Positions 22,100 through 34,901 of a stretch of DNA of 64,000 nucleotides are shown here, one piece after another; position 1 is the first letter of the stretch; each line of letters starts with the position of its first letter. The translations under genes were made by a program, and so were the position numbers. Under the pieces are notes generated by a model. That model ran no database searches, was not told the origin of the DNA, and was given only the letters and a program-made list of their open reading frames with translations. The stretch is from Euphorbia lathyris (lineage: Eukaryota; Streptophyta; Magnoliopsida; Malpighiales; Euphorbiaceae), in NCBI RefSeq assembly GCF_963576675.1, contig NC_088915.1, forward strand, positions 6,639,001 to 6,703,000, written 5' to 3'.

Positions 22100-23640
22100 A
22101 CTAATGATTATAAGAATAAATACGGATGGAAGACGGGAAGAGCAAATCTAGCATCCACGACATAAGCTTTCTATCTAATTGATTCTCAACAAGATTCCTG
22201 AACTTTTTGAAACAATATAAAGCTCCAGACTTGTGAGACATCAAATAAACGTGACCATACCTAGTATAGTCATCTATGAAAGCGATAAAATAGTAAGACC
22301 AATGTCTAACCCTCACGTTCATCGGGTAATATTTGAATGAATTAACTGCAAAGAATAATCAACTCTAGTATTATTTTCCAAACGATTTTCTATGCATTTC
22401 TCCTTTGAGGCATGGCTCACAAAGAGGGAGTTCAACCTTGCTTAATCTATCTAGTAAACCTACTTTGGCTAACTGACTCATTTGATCTTACCACTGTGGT
22501 TTAACCTAACATGACATGACTTAATATCTTTATCATTCCTATAAGAAGAAGTAATCTAATGGGAAAATGAACTGTTATTGTAATTGCTCAAACCAATATC
22601 CAAAACAGTTAAACTGCTTGCAACATAACCAGAACCAAAATAAGTATCTTTCAAATATAACTTTAAACTTTTTATCATGGAAATAAAAGTTACTGTTGTA
22701 GAAATAAAATTCATTCGAATCTCAAAAGCAAATAGCACATCATGTAGGAGAAGAATATGCCTGCCTTGTAGAGTTAAACTATAAGTGTCGATTCCTCGCA
22801 CTTCAACCCTTGAGTTGTTTCCTACATAGATCCACCTTGATCAGATTGGGATTCATCGAAAATCAACGAAGGTCATCTCTATTCTTTTCCACGTGGTCTG
22901 TACTTGCACCTGAATCAACAATCCATATAGGATTCAATTCTGTTAGAAGAACAAAACTAGATACATGTATTTCACTCACTCGTGAGTTAGTTAAATGTAT
23001 CATGGGGGCACTGCAGTCTTTTGCATAATGTCCTTTAAGTTAGCAATCGAAACATTTCACACATGAGATATTCACTTTCTTCATGTTCTTGTGCCTCTTA
23101 TTCCTTTTTTTGTTCCAGCTGTGTTGGTTCATTACCATGTCTTTTGCCTTTTCCATTGAAAATCTTATGCTTCTTATTTTGAAAGTTAAAAATGTTTCAT
23201 ACCGAGTGTGAACCCTCATAATTGTCTTCGACATTGATCTTAATTGACGCAGTGAACTCCTCCTCAAATTTCAGGTGGCGAACAACAACATCGAAGATTG
23301 TAGCCCATTCAGAGTGAGTTGGGTGCATAATCATGTGCTCCCAACTGTTCGACATAGAGCGAATAACAACTTAGACTTTTTGCTTAATGATGAGAAATCT
23401 ATAGGGGACACCAAGTCCTCCATGTCAAATGGAGAACCTCTCGTTAACCTTTTGATATATGTTGTCCACATCAATAACCATTAAATCGTTTTATTGGCTT
23501 ATAACACATGCAAAAATGTGAATGAATAGTCCTCCATTTGAGAAGAAGGACTTGGTAAGCCCTATAATGTCGCCTGATGATGTTAGTCTTGAATACTATG
23601 GCATGTGACATTGATGACGTATAACGCTTTACTTGTTAAC
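22100..23640 (-). pseudogene. Degenerate Ty1/copia gag-pol fragment
   Basis: Reading the minus strand from 23640 down gives, in order: a gag zinc knuckle remnant (CVKCFDC then GHYAKDC, ~23000-23050), a protease-region piece matching WIVDSGAS-type sequence with stops (~22900-22960), a segment RGIDTYSLTLQGRHILLLHD (~22740-22800), a GAG-pre-integrase segment with LAKVGLLDRLSKVELPLCEP (~22420-22480), and the start of integrase with YYFIAFIDDYTRYGHVYLMS (22240-22300). The order gag-protease-integrase is that of copia elements. Many stops and frame changes break it. No reverse transcriptase, RNase H or LTR is seen, so it is an old internal fragment. Confidence 0.75.
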
Positions 23641-25090
23641 TTTATTGATGTGACACTCTAAGAAATTGACTTTTGCTTACTGCGGTGATGACGTGACATG
23701 TTGACCTAACGACAACACACACGGTGTTAATCTTTTTTTTTCACTATGTAACACACATACTTTTTTACAAAATAATAAAGATAATATCACTTTCTCTACT
23801 TGAAGTCACACAAGTTTTTTTTCTCATAAAAATTATAAAACTTCAACCCTTAATTAAGGGAACTTTGGATAGAATGTTTAATTAGTTGGTGGTGTTTACT
23901 CTTTTTTTTAGTTGATTTTTAGGAAACAATTTTAACTATACATGTTATATTTACCCTCTAAAGACAAAGGAAAACCAAGCGACCACTCAGATGTTATTTG
24001 ATAAAAGTAAAAATTAAGTGCTAAAAAATAAATACTCAATTTTAAATATTGAATTTTATAAATGCTGAAAGTATTAATCAATGTAACTGTTTGATAAATA
24101 TAAAAGAATAAGTAACGAATATAAAAATATTAGTTGATAATGTTTAACTTAAAATTTTAAGTTAAATATTTTTACTTATCAAAATAAGTTATTTTTAACC
24201 TAACTGAATAATTTAAGTAATTAATTACAGTTATCAAACAGACTTAACAAAAATAAGTGTTAAACTTATTCAATTATGTGGTATATTTATTTATGAAATA
24301 CGACATTAGTCATGAATTCTATAATCTCCACTCCACTCATGTTAGTACTCATTAATAACATAGTAAAGACATGTATACACCTGACATCATGTGAGTCTCA
24401 TCTTTTCTGAATTAAAAAAATCGAACTTCAAAGTATTTCTTTTCCAATATCTATTCCGAAATTGCAAAAAAAACGCAAAACTCATTCTTTTTGAATCAAC
24501 TAATATGCAACTTGTATAAAAATAAAATACATTAACAAAAAATTTACTTTTTTTTGTTACCTTCGAAATTAACCCCAAATATTACATCCTCAAATGTATC
24601 ATTTATAATATTAGGTATAAAATTACTATTTACCCAAATATTACATCCTCAAATGTATTATTTATGATATTAGGTGTAAAATTACTATTGACGATATTAC
24701 ATTTAACAAGGGCAGACACACAAATAAAAGGATTAGTTACATGAATATCATAACTAACTACAAAATTACAACTAAATCAGATTAATAAACTTAATTCTGA
24801 ATATATCATTATTTCCCTATTATGCTTTTACACCATAATTTAAAAATTCTAAACTCCAAGTCATATATCCTAAACCCTAGATAATATATTCTAGAGCCAT
24901 AATTTATAAACTTCAATTCTTAAAATAGATTAAAAGTAATGATTTTATTAGTTTGATATAAATCAAAATTAGAACTTAATATAATTGTAAATAGTTTTCA
25001 AATGTGAATTTATATGTAAATTTCCCAAATAAGAGTCTATCGTTCATTAAAGGCCTGAACTGTAACTTTTACAGTTTGGCATCCTATACT
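23641..25090. other. AT-rich intergenic stretch with MITE remnants
   Basis: 23990-24250 has inverted TTATTTGATAAAAGTAAAAA / CAGTTATCAAACAGACTTAA ends, suggesting a decayed hAT-type MITE. 24350-24720 is homologous to the interior of the 14340-14850 and 37280-37735 repeats (ACATGTATACACCTGACATC, TATTAGGTATAAAATTACTA). No gene is seen. Confidence 0.4.
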
Positions 25091-26887
25091 TATATTTTGG
25101 GGAAAATTACAAAACTGTGTCAAATGGGAGGCTCATTTACATATTTAACTCATTTACTCATCCTACTACATATCTAGACTGATTTTGTGTGACTTTCCTA
25201 TAACACCCTCAATATTTACGCGCGTCTGTCTCCATCCCGTCTGACTTCGCATATTCGACCATATGCGAAGCCTGCGAAGCCTGCGAAGCCTGCGAAGCTA
25301 ATGTTGGATTTACTTAATGAATTTAGTTCGCATATGTGAAGCCTGTGAAGCTGAAGTTTGTTTTGCTTGATGAATTTAGTTCGCATATGCGAATGCTGGA
25401 TATGTTTTGAAGCTAATTCGCGAAGTGGTATATAACAAAAAATGGCAAACAACAACGGATTCTAACATTAAAATCATAACATTATCAAAATTTACAACAA
25501 GATTGCCACAATAACAACATTCAAATCATAACATTATCAAAATTTACAACAAGATTGCCACAATGAACTATACTAACTAATCATTTCAAAGTGAACCTAA
25601 CTAATTCGGTACCAATCTTGAAACGGATGAGTAATCTTGGTGTGCACCATGTGACACATCCATCCCAAAAGGTCTGGACTTCCATTTCTCATCCCAGAAG
25701 GTCTGGACTTCCAGACCTTTTGGGATGGACGTGTCCCACGGTGCACACCAAGATTACTCATCCGATTTAAAATTGGTACCGGATTAGTTAGGTTCATTTT
25801 GAAGATTGGCACCATGGGATGGACGTGTCCCATGGTGCACCCCAAGATTGACACAACCTCTCCTAACCAACCACTTTAGGAGTGAATGTGTCAATCTTGG
25901 GGAAGTTCATCCCTATACAGGAATGAAAATCATCTCCCCTGCAGCCCAGTACGCCGCCTTCCAGAAAGGGATGTTACGTATTCAACCATCTACAGAAAAA
26001 ATTAATCGTGTTAGGCAGGGAAAAAGACGATTTTGGCTTCGCAAAATGAAGATTAGCGAAGCATGCGAATGTAAATGTGCAGGGAAAGAGGTGATTTTAC
26101 TTCGCATATCGATGCTTTCGCGAAGTCTGCGAAGTCTGAAACGTGACTATCTACGTCGCATATCGATGCTTTCGCGAAGTCTGCGAGGTCTGAAACGTGA
26201 GGATCTATTCGCAGACTTCGCGAACTAATCGATTCGCGAGGTAGATCCATACGTTTCAGACTCTTTCTCTTCGCAGATCTTCGCGAAATCATCGATTCAC
26301 GAAGTAGATCGTCACTTTCCTAGGCTCGTTCTCTTCGCAAAGCTTCGCGAAACCATCGATTGCGAAGTGAATTCATGAAAAAACGCAGAAAAAAATAGAT
26401 ACTTACATTTTTCGCCCCTTTCACCTCCAAAAGCGACAATAACAATATGATAACATGGGAAGAACGAAGGAAATAACATAGAAAAACCATCTCTTTGATG
26501 GTAACAAGAAGAAAGAAACCAAGCAACGAACAGGAAGATGAAAAACCATGGCTTCGTTTTCTAGGATTGGGAAGTTGCATAATCAAGAGATGAAGAGAGG
26601 AAAAAGAGAAATTCATTGTGATTTTGACTAAATGGTGCAGATTTCGTGCAATTTAAAGGAAGAAATGAAGATCAAAAGTCTTGAAATCATTAATGTAGGG
26701 GCAACTTTTCGCATAACCAATGAGATAGGGGGAGCGGCGGTTCGCGAGTGGTGGAAGTGGGAAGGTTAGGGGTATTATGGGAAAGTCACACAAAAACAGT
26801 CTAGATATGTAGTAGGTTGAGTAAATGGGTTAAATATGTAAATATGCCTCCCATTTGACCCAGTTTTATAATTTTTCCTATATTTTG
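25091..26887. mobile_element. 1.78-kb Mutator-like element with ~110-bp TIRs
   Basis: Element 25100-26878 is flanked by the perfect 9-bp duplication TATATTTTG (25091-25099, 26879-26887). The ~110-bp ends are about 90% inverted-complementary, starting GGGAAAATTACAAAACTG on the left and GGAAAAATTATAAAACTG on the right (minus). The TIRs share CTACTACATATCTAGACTG and TGTGTGACTTTCC. No transposase frame is visible, so it is non-autonomous. The interior carries GCGAAGCCT-type short repeats (25263-25305), a palindromic GGATGGACGTGTCCC region (25660-25850) and a ~54-bp tandem duplication around TCGATGCTTTCGCGAAGTCT (26105-26210), followed by inverted CTTCGCGAA blocks. A 9-bp duplication with long TIRs is diagnostic of Mutator-like elements. 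Confidence 0.8.
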
Positions 26888-27279
26888 ACTTATTATATAT
26901 CTAAACCAGTCAATTTAACCTATCACAAACCTAAACTTAATCAAATTTGGATCTTTAGCACCTTTATTTGTTGCCTTGATACCCCTTTATATTAAAAATA
27001 TATGTTACATGTCATATCAGATTTAAAATTTACCAAATCAGCAAGTAAGAGTGTCGAGAATTCAAAATTAACAAGTTTAAATATGTAATGAATCCAAATT
27101 GACAAACTCAGGTGCGTGATAAATCTAAATATAAGCATGGCAAAAAGTTAAACATACTTAAGTATGTATTAAGCCTTAAATAAATGATAAAAGAATAGGC
27201 ATTAGTAATTTCCATTAGGAGTGTTATATAATCGTATTATGTAATTTATATATTCCACATAATTTTATAACATAAATGA

Positions 27280-27822
27280 TAAAAGAAAAAGATAAATTAC
27301 ACCCATGGCCACTGAACTTTACCCATTTAATATTGTGATCACTGAACTTCAATTTTAACAGTATAACCATTGAACATTACACTTTTTAGCACCGGTAGTC
27401 ACTTAACATCTCAAAACTACCGTTGACAGCCTCAAAATAAAAAAAAAAAATCGAAGAGTTAATGATATTCTAAAGAACTTTGATTCTTGAAAATTTTCGT
27501 TTTGAAATCATTTAGGTGTTTTTTTATTAGGAGAGAGAGAGAGAAAATTTGTAGAGAGAGAAAGCTCCAAAAAAAGATGATTTTGGAAAATAAAAAAATA
27601 TGGTTTCAAGGTAAATGTCGTTCTGAACAACTTTAATTCTTGAATATTTTTATTTTGAGGTCGTTACTGGTCATTTTGGGGAATTAGTCAAAGTTCAATA
27701 GCCACCGATCTTAAAAAGAATAAAGTTCAGTGGACATACCGTTAAGAATTGAAGTTCAGTGTCCACAATGTTAAAATAAGTAAAGTTCAGTGGCCATGGA
27801 TGTAATTTACCCTAAAAGAAAA
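27280..27822. mobile_element. Mutator-like MITE, ~9-10-bp TSD
   Basis: The left end (GATAAATTACACCCATGGCC then ACTGAACTTTAC) is complementary to the right end (GTAAAGTTCAGTGGCC then ATGGATGTAATTTACCC). TAAAAGAAAA occurs at both borders (27280-27289, 27813-27822). The same family, internally expanded, makes up 10340-11390. Confidence 0.65.
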
Positions 27823-27835
27823 TTATAATCGTATC

Positions 27836-28350
27836 AAACGTGTCTAGGGATGGCAACGGGTATCCAAACCCTTACTCGTTTATTTTTTAATTACTCATAC
27901 CCGTCTCATTACCCTAACGGGTATACTTTTTGCATCTCATACTCATCTCATTTAATTCACAGATACCCTTACCCGTTAAGAATCAATACATAAGGTAAAA
28001 AATATTACAAATTTAACAAAGTATAAAATTAATAAATCATTCATTTAAAAATTGAACAAATTAAACCTTAATCAATAAGAGTAAATAGCTTAATGATACC
28101 CCTCAATGGTAGAAGAACAAAAGGTTGGAGTTTGAATCTCACATCTTACATCTAAAAAAACAATAATATTTTTTAATATATAAAAGATTTATGACCGATA
28201 CCGGGTACCTGGGGGTACTCCCATACCCGTCACGGGTAATGGTTTTGATCTCACACCCGTCTCATATCCTTTTATACAGGGTACGAGTAGTCTTATTAAG
28301 ATCAGGTACCCACGGGTGCAGTACCCGTTGCCATCCCAAAACGTGTCAAA
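27836..28350. mobile_element. Foldback MITE, GGGATGGCAACGGGTA ends
   Basis: TAGGGATGGCAACGGGTATC on the left (27845 onward) and TACCCGTTGCCATCCCA on the right (to 28339) are inverted repeats. AAACGTGTC occurs immediately outside both ends, a 9-bp duplication. The centre (28085-28160) contains a pol III box-B-like GGAGTTTGAATCTC, a possible SINE remnant. A half copy of the same family begins near 54667. Confidence 0.65.
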
Positions 28351-28927
28351 CGAATTGTCTCTGAAAATCATGTCATCGTAACATCACTAATTTCCATGCA
28401 ATCTTTAGCTATAAATAAATGAATGGGGACATAGCTATCTTTTATATGTATATATATAAAATGTCATATGATATATAACTTTAGATGAAAAAATACAAAT
28501 ACAACACGAAATTGCGAGAAATAAAAACCGCACACCCATAGAGGCTAAAGTCAAGAAATCAAAGCATAAAAATTGATTAGACACTTTCTATCATGGAGCA
28601 ATGAAAATTGATGCCAAATATCATCAAGTAAAAAAATTTATTTCCTTTCAATATTCTCTTATCAAAGGTCACTTGTCACTCTCTTTAAACTTGAAAAAGG
28701 TTCTTGTGAAACCCAAAAATTTTTTACTACCCTACAAATAAGTTCAATAAAAGTTAAAAAAAAAAAAAATCCTACCTCGATTGCACCGGATCAGAAAATT
28801 TCCGAATAATTTGTCCGACTTAAAAGGTGTGAATCACCCCAAACCAGCCAGAAGTTACAACACAGGTGAAATATTATTATTCAATATCTTAACTCAACTG
28901 AATATATTGTCTCTACGCACCCGAAAA
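28351..28927. other. 3' flank of the mitochondrial carrier gene
   Basis: The first part of the minus-strand 3' UTR must lie here, directly after the stop at 28928. No polyadenylation signal stands out in this AT-rich sequence, and no repeat or other gene is seen. Confidence 0.4.
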
Positions 28928-31489
28928 CTATAATCCAGCTTTCTTCTCCAACTTCTGAATCTGGTTCAGGAAAATCCAGGTCATCTGCAAATGGAACACC
29001 CAACAATCAGAATTCAGAAAAACATTTAGTCCTGAAGCAATCAGGTCGGATCCAAGCTGTCGAAACAATGCAGAAACGACAGTAAAAAGAAAGCGAATAA
29101 TACCATGACGTGAGGAGCAATTCTAACACAATAGACAGGGAATCCTGAATAGAATTTGAGTGGTCCACCGGACTTGAGAGTCTTCATGCAACAGTCTAAT
29201 GAGCCGGTGTAAGGGAACTTCCCTTGAGCATCAGGTTGCATTTTCTGAATTTGAGTTTTCACATAATCAAATGGAAGACTGCAAGCTGCAGCGAAGAACC
29301 CTGACACAGAACTTGCACCTGAGAACCAAGATAATTAAAGTCGTTAGTCATCAACACGCATTTGTAGGTACAACAGCAAAGTTCCAAATAAAAGAGATAA
29401 GAAACAAGCCACTTTCCCATTTCAAAACACGGATAAAACTGCACATAGATGAAATCGAAAAATTGGGAAACCACATATTACATATTAACATTTTAACCAC
29501 ACAAGAACTTATTAATGTAAATGCTCGACATGCATAAATATATTGAATAAGAACTTCAATTTATATGAAAAAGTGTTTCGTCATTCAGAATCTTTTAGGA
29601 TTCTAAGAGTTTTTGAAAAAACAACGAGTTCACCATGATGTTAAACGATGTTAAAGTATAAGATCAAATCAAGTCAATGGGAATACTTGACTAGATCAAT
29701 TGTAGGGGTATCAAAACGGGTTATCATGTCACAATCGTGATATGTAATATATATATTCCGTATGGTTATATATGATTTAAAAGATACAAAAACTATAAGC
29801 ATGCCAGCCGAGTTGTGTCAAGCAGGTTGTATTTGTAAAAGTGTTGGCCTATCAAATTTGGGCAGCCCTAATTAATCGGCAATGATCAATATATGCATGT
29901 TAGCAATCAATCTTACCAACTATTGTAGTAGCTTCGCCAAAGCCAAGGGAATCCCTAAAAAACTCAACACTTTGATCATAAGAAGCAAGCATTCCCATGT
30001 TCAATGCCATGGCTCTCACAACAGTAGGACCTGCACCTTTCCAGAGTGCTAGAACTCCTTCATCACCGACAATACGGTAAAGAGCATGGAATGCATTTTT
30101 GTAATGTCGACGTTGAGCAGCAGGCAAAGTGGCATCAGCCTGCATACGGATAAGTGCCAAATCAGCAGGACTGCCAACACTTGCCCCAATAGCACCAGCA
30201 GTTAACCCACACAAAGCCTTCTGATATAGAGGGAGGGGCTTTCCATCATTTGCTTCAATTGCTTTGTTGGTCAAAATCCTACATTGACAGAGGATGTGAT
30301 GAGTAGATGCTAGATTCAGAATCATGTTATTATGATTTTTGAAAAGCGAAACAACTTGAAAGGAAACAAGAACTATAATCCATCTATTTACGCATATAAC
30401 CCAAAATTTCACAATGACTATACTGGATTTAATGTTTAAACTCTAATGAACACTTAGCCGGAGCACAATTATATCATAAGCAGGCACTAAATTATTTCAT
30501 CACTTACCTGAATGATCCAAGTCGAGCAGTTGTATATGTAGCTTGCCTCAGTAGTCCAGCAGATAGTCCCTGCTCAGAATAATGCCATTAATTTGGAAGC
30601 AAAGCTTGAATTCTCAGCCAGAAAAAACCAACGACATCTCAGATTCAAAAGAGAACAATTTAATTGACCCCATTCCATCAACTATATTCTGAGAAAGCAC
30701 TTTGCATATTATCATTAACTGACGTCATTTCCGAAGAATCCTAATTATGCTCAACCAATGTTGCACGGAGACTTCTAGTTAGTAGCATTGCTGCCTTTCG
30801 TGTCCATGTCCATTCTCATTTCTAGGCTATTTTATGAAGATTATGTTTTAGAAATAACATTACAAATCTCAATTTGAAACTGATTACCAAAATTGAGCAT
30901 TATTTTAAAATCTTAACATAAACAATATACCAGCTTCCACTTAAAACAAATGAAAATCCAAATCAAGCAAGAGATTCAAATAATTAGAGAATCTGAATTC
31001 AACACTTCAAATAGATCGACAGTTGAACAAACAATTGAATGCAAACCTTGTAAAAGGCACCAAAACCCTCCTCCTTCAACATGGTTTTTGTCACCATACC
31101 CGCTGAACCCTGACCTAATTGGATCCTCACCTGCACCAAACCCAAAACAAAACAAGAAATCCATCAAAACAAAAGCCAGAACCACCAATTCAACATAGCA
31201 CCATAAAAAACCCTAACAAAGGAACATCAAATTCCAGATCTAAATCCCATTACAGCTCCAAAAAGATTCAAACACACAACAATAAAACAAGCAACTGATC
31301 TACAGATACGCAATTGAATTCGAGTAGATTCATAAACACAGGCCTATATAAACTGAGATATGAAAATACCTTAATCATATCGATAGGTTGGATGACACAG
31401 GTGGCAAGCATGCCTGAGGCACCACCATTAACGAAAGGCTTAACGGTAGGCCACACACCAGCTGGTAGGGGCTTCTTCTCTTCTCCCAT
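28928..31489 (-). CDS. DTC: Mitochondrial dicarboxylate/tricarboxylate carrier, complete six-exon gene
   Basis: An inner-membrane antiporter that exchanges 2-oxoglutarate, malate, citrate and related acids between matrix and cytosol (family knowledge: plant DTC of the mitochondrial carrier family). Minus-strand exons: 31489-31370, 31130-31047, 30569-30508, 30278-29917, 29318-29104, 28984-28928, all GT-AG with agreeing phases, giving 299 aa, the family's normal length. The three carrier signatures are intact: PIDMIK (35-40), PADLALIR (126-133) and PFDYVK (225-230). FVNGGASGMLATCVIQ opens helix 1, and GAGPTVVRAMALNMGMLASY and FYSGFPVYCVRIAPHVM match the family closely. The start MGEEKKPLP is chosen because it gives the expected short hydrophilic N-terminus and lies downstream of a plausible TATA box. 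Introns are 119-598 bp; the 598-bp one holds a short dispersed repeat (29705-29860). No defects seen. Confidence 0.95.
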
Positions 31490-31589
31490 TTTTTCTCCGG
31501 TAAGGATTTCAGAGATTTAGAAGAGAGAAACGGCGTTCGTTAAAGTACTTGCGAAGAAGGCGAAGAAGCCTGAGAAAGAGAAAGTTGCA

Positions 31590-31600
31590 ATATAAAGAAA
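31590..31600 (-). promoter_or_regulatory. Candidate TATA box of the carrier gene
   Basis: On the minus strand CTTTATATTG lies about 105 bp upstream of the ATG at 31489, followed by a CT-rich leader (CTTTCTCTTTCTCAGG), a layout common in plant housekeeping genes. No experimental support. Confidence 0.35.
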
Positions 31601-33290
31601 CTCTGCAACCTTTTTAATTTCATATTATTACAATTTAAAATGAAAATGATTTTTTTTTTTTTTTTGTAAATAATAAAATGAAAACGTTTGTGGCATGAAA
31701 TTTGTTGCCATTATTTCTTGTACCAACTAAAAAATTGATTGGTTCCAAAATGATGGGTTTTTCGTGGATTATATTTGATGGACAATATTACCCTTTCATT
31801 TCATTTTATTTTATTTTATTTTATTTAGCCATTTTTTGCATGAAATTTAATATAAAATTATTTTTAACGCTAACAATCACGAATGTTGAGGTTAAAATGT
31901 TAGGATTAAATTAACATTTTTCAAAAACTTTAAAGTTATTTTAATTCGTTATTCCATCTGATTTTACGGTATGGCGTTAGGGTGGAATGTCAGAGTAAGA
32001 AAGGACATGGTCGCCGATACCGAAACTATGATGAGAGATGTAATCGATCCTAATACTAAGGAAAGTGATAAGATGAGTGAACCTTATGTTATTAGTGTCA
32101 TAATTGTTCGTCCTGGTGTACAGCTAAATGAGAGTATGATTGATACCTACTTTGATGAAAATTACTTATCATTTGTATTCCTTTGAAGAAAGAAGTCTTA
32201 GAAAAAATTCCATTATTAATATTAAAGAAATTCCTTCGATTCGTGCTAAGTTGTACGAATAGTAGGTGAAAGAAGAAGAAAAGACTGAGACTACCCTCGA
32301 CTAGCATCCGTTGGTGCAGCCGTATAAGAAATAGCTCTATCCTATTGTTGTTGTTGTGTGACTCATTAAGAAGGAGTCGTCTGTTCGGCCCTTTCTTACT
32401 CTATAGCAGCTTAGCCTGTTAAAAGGGTTCTCGATAACCAGCTAGCGTGAAAGCGGATAAAGAGACATGGTCGGCAGTGAGGTCGATGTAATGAGGAGAG
32501 GCAATTAGTAAATTGAACCTCACATCAGATATTAGATATATTCATGAGCCTGGATATTCGTCTGGTCTGCTCAGGCTCGCGGCTAAATGGATAGAGTTTG
32601 GTTAAGGAAATTTACTTCAAGTCCATTAAAGTACGCCTATTACAAGGATGAGTGTGAGATTTATAACAAATAAGACAGATCAGTTCAACTAGTTAATATT
32701 GATTATTAAATATTTATTTTTAAAATATTTTTAATTTTTATTAATATATATATGGATTTATTTGTATTAGGTTTAGAATATGAATTTTAAATCTGAAAGA
32801 TAAAGTGCAAAAATATCTATTAAGGATGACACGTAAAAATATAAGAGATTTGAATCGTGCTTGCATATGATAATTATAATTTTATTACATTTATTAATGT
32901 AATATATAAAACATGAATAATATAATAATAATTTTAAATATTTGTAACATTTTTGAGTTAGTGGGTGAATTCTAACCTAATTAAAAATTCACATATCAAT
33001 TTTATATAATAAACAATGACTTATTATTTGTTTAATGAAAAAAGTTGTCTCGCAAGCTATGGGTACTTTATTTTTTACAAATAATTATTACTTTATTTTT
33101 TCCATCATTGGATGATGAGATAGAAAATTAATATAATGGTGTAAAAAACAAAGTCATTATCTAATGGTGGAAAAAAAACAAAGTAATCGTTACTTTGTTA
33201 AAAATAATAATCATAGTGTCTACTTCAAATTTATATTAAATGTGGATCATAATATCGAAAATTGTGTACATAATAATCGCTTCTAATTTT
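31601..33290. other. Intergenic stretch with one unassigned frame and a foldback repeat
   Basis: 31971-32186 encodes 71 residues (ATG start, charged, ending FDENYLSFVFL) with no family I recognise. Surrounding sequence to about 32480 is of higher GC and may be an old retroelement piece. 33040-33230 is a foldback whose arms carry ACTTTATTTTTTCCATCATT and its complement; a related foldback lies at 48565-48745. The remainder is AT-rich. Confidence 0.35.
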
Positions 33291-33295
33291 ATTTT

Positions 33296-33478
33296 AGAGA
33301 TAAAGTGCAAAAATACCTCTAACATTGATAACGATGAGCAATTTTGTCCCTAACGTTGACAGTAAAAAACAAATTTAACATTGACAAGTTGGATCAATTT
33401 GAAAAATAATTTTAAACATTAAAAATAAAATTGCTCGCAATTGTCAATGCTAGGAGTATTTTTACTTTATCCCTTTAT
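33296..33478. mobile_element. Short AAAAATACC-type MITE copy
   Basis: GATAAAGTGCAAAAATACCT at the left is inverted at the right as AGGAGTATTTTTACTTTATC. It is a ~183-bp relative of 35844-36888. Confidence 0.55.
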
Positions 33479-33927
33479 TTTGGTCGTGTTTGACAAATAA
33501 CTGTTAGCTGATTACATTTTTCGTTAGCTGATTTGACTAGTTGTTTATATAAACTTGTTTAATAAAATTAGCTGATTGTTGATCTCTGTTTGTGTAAATT
33601 GATAAATAAGAACATAGTAAAGCATTTATTTGGAAGAGATGAAATAACATTTGTTTAAGTAAAGAGTAGTAATTAGGGGTAAAAATGTTATTCAAAAGAG
33701 ATTAAATAATAAACTAATTGAAAAATCTCCTAAAACTAGCTTTTTTTCGAAATTAGATTTTTGAACCCAATAATCTCTTTCAAACATCTCTTCACCACAT
33801 ACCACTGTTAAAGTTTTTACTAGATAAAACTTTAAATTAACTCAAACTTCTGATTTTATTCTAAAAAACCTCTACCAGACATTGCTTTTAACTTTTTGAT
33901 AAAATAATCACTTCTATTTTTTTTGGA

Positions 33928-34580
33928 AGTAGGATTGTAAATGATCTGAGCCGCTCATGAGCGGTTTGGTGGTCGACTCGATAAAAAATCGGTTTGATTC
34001 GGCTCGATTTGTAAACGAGCCGCTCGTAAGTACGATTTACTGGCTCGGTTCGTAAACGAGCCAAGTTTGAGCAGGTCAAAGCTCGACTCGAAAGCTCGCG
34101 AGCAGGCTCGATTAGAACATTTATGAACAAATTTTAGTTTTGTAGAAAACTATATAGTTTTGTGTTAGTTCACACATATCTAAACTTAATATTATTTCAT
34201 TTGCTATTAGATGAGTTCGTTCACAAACATAATAAATAAGTAATAAACGAACTATTTGTAAGCATCTTGTTTATTTATCCACGAACTTTGCTTGTGAGCT
34301 TGTTTATGTACACAATTAAAGAGTTATTTGTGAGCAAACTTCACAAATATGATTAACGATCACAAACAATTTATGATTAGATAATTTTCTTAATAAACCA
34401 AGTCCAAAGAGGAATTTAGGCTCGAAACAAGCTCGAGCTCGTTGAGCAAGCCAAAACTCGGCTCAGGTTCGAACTCGTTAATTTTATAGCAAACTCGGTT
34501 CGGATTCGAGCTCATTAATTTTACAGCAAACTGAACTTGAACAGATCAAAACTCGACTCGGCTCGATTACAGTCTTATTT
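33928..34580. mobile_element. GAGC-family MITE
   Basis: Starts AGGATTGTAAATGATCTGAG and ends GGCTCGATTACAGTCTTA, imperfect inverted repeats, with dense GAGCCGCTC / CTCGGCTC blocks. Related to the elements at 1821-2176 and 15671-16368. Confidence 0.55.
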
Positions 34581-34901
34581 GGAAGGGAGTTCTAATTTTA
34601 ATAACGAAATAAATTCGTTTTATAATTACATAGACAAAGTTTAGACTTTAGACAACTATTAAAAAAGAACAAGAAAAACAGTCAATTTGAACACAATTTT
34701 TTATTATTATTCTTGCAACTTCCAAGAAAAGCTGAATTGAAATCATCACATGATGTCGATCTCTACAATAGTTACGTTAATTTGTTTGTTTGCCCTTTTA
34801 TGTCGTTTCATGCTGTAAATAAGTTTTGGAATAAGATTTTATTTATATAATTCGCTTAAGATTTTATTTACATAAAATATTCAGCTAGCTTTGTAAGTTT
34901 A

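Noticed and set aside
25255..25310. CRISPR-like short regular repeats (GCGAAGCCT units)
   Set aside because: The units are contiguous without spacers and lie inside a plant Mutator-like element.
31971..32186. A small ATG-initiated 71-codon gene
   Set aside because: No recognisable family, no promoter or intron support, and the surroundings look like degraded repeat sequence. Kept only as a note in the intergenic entry.
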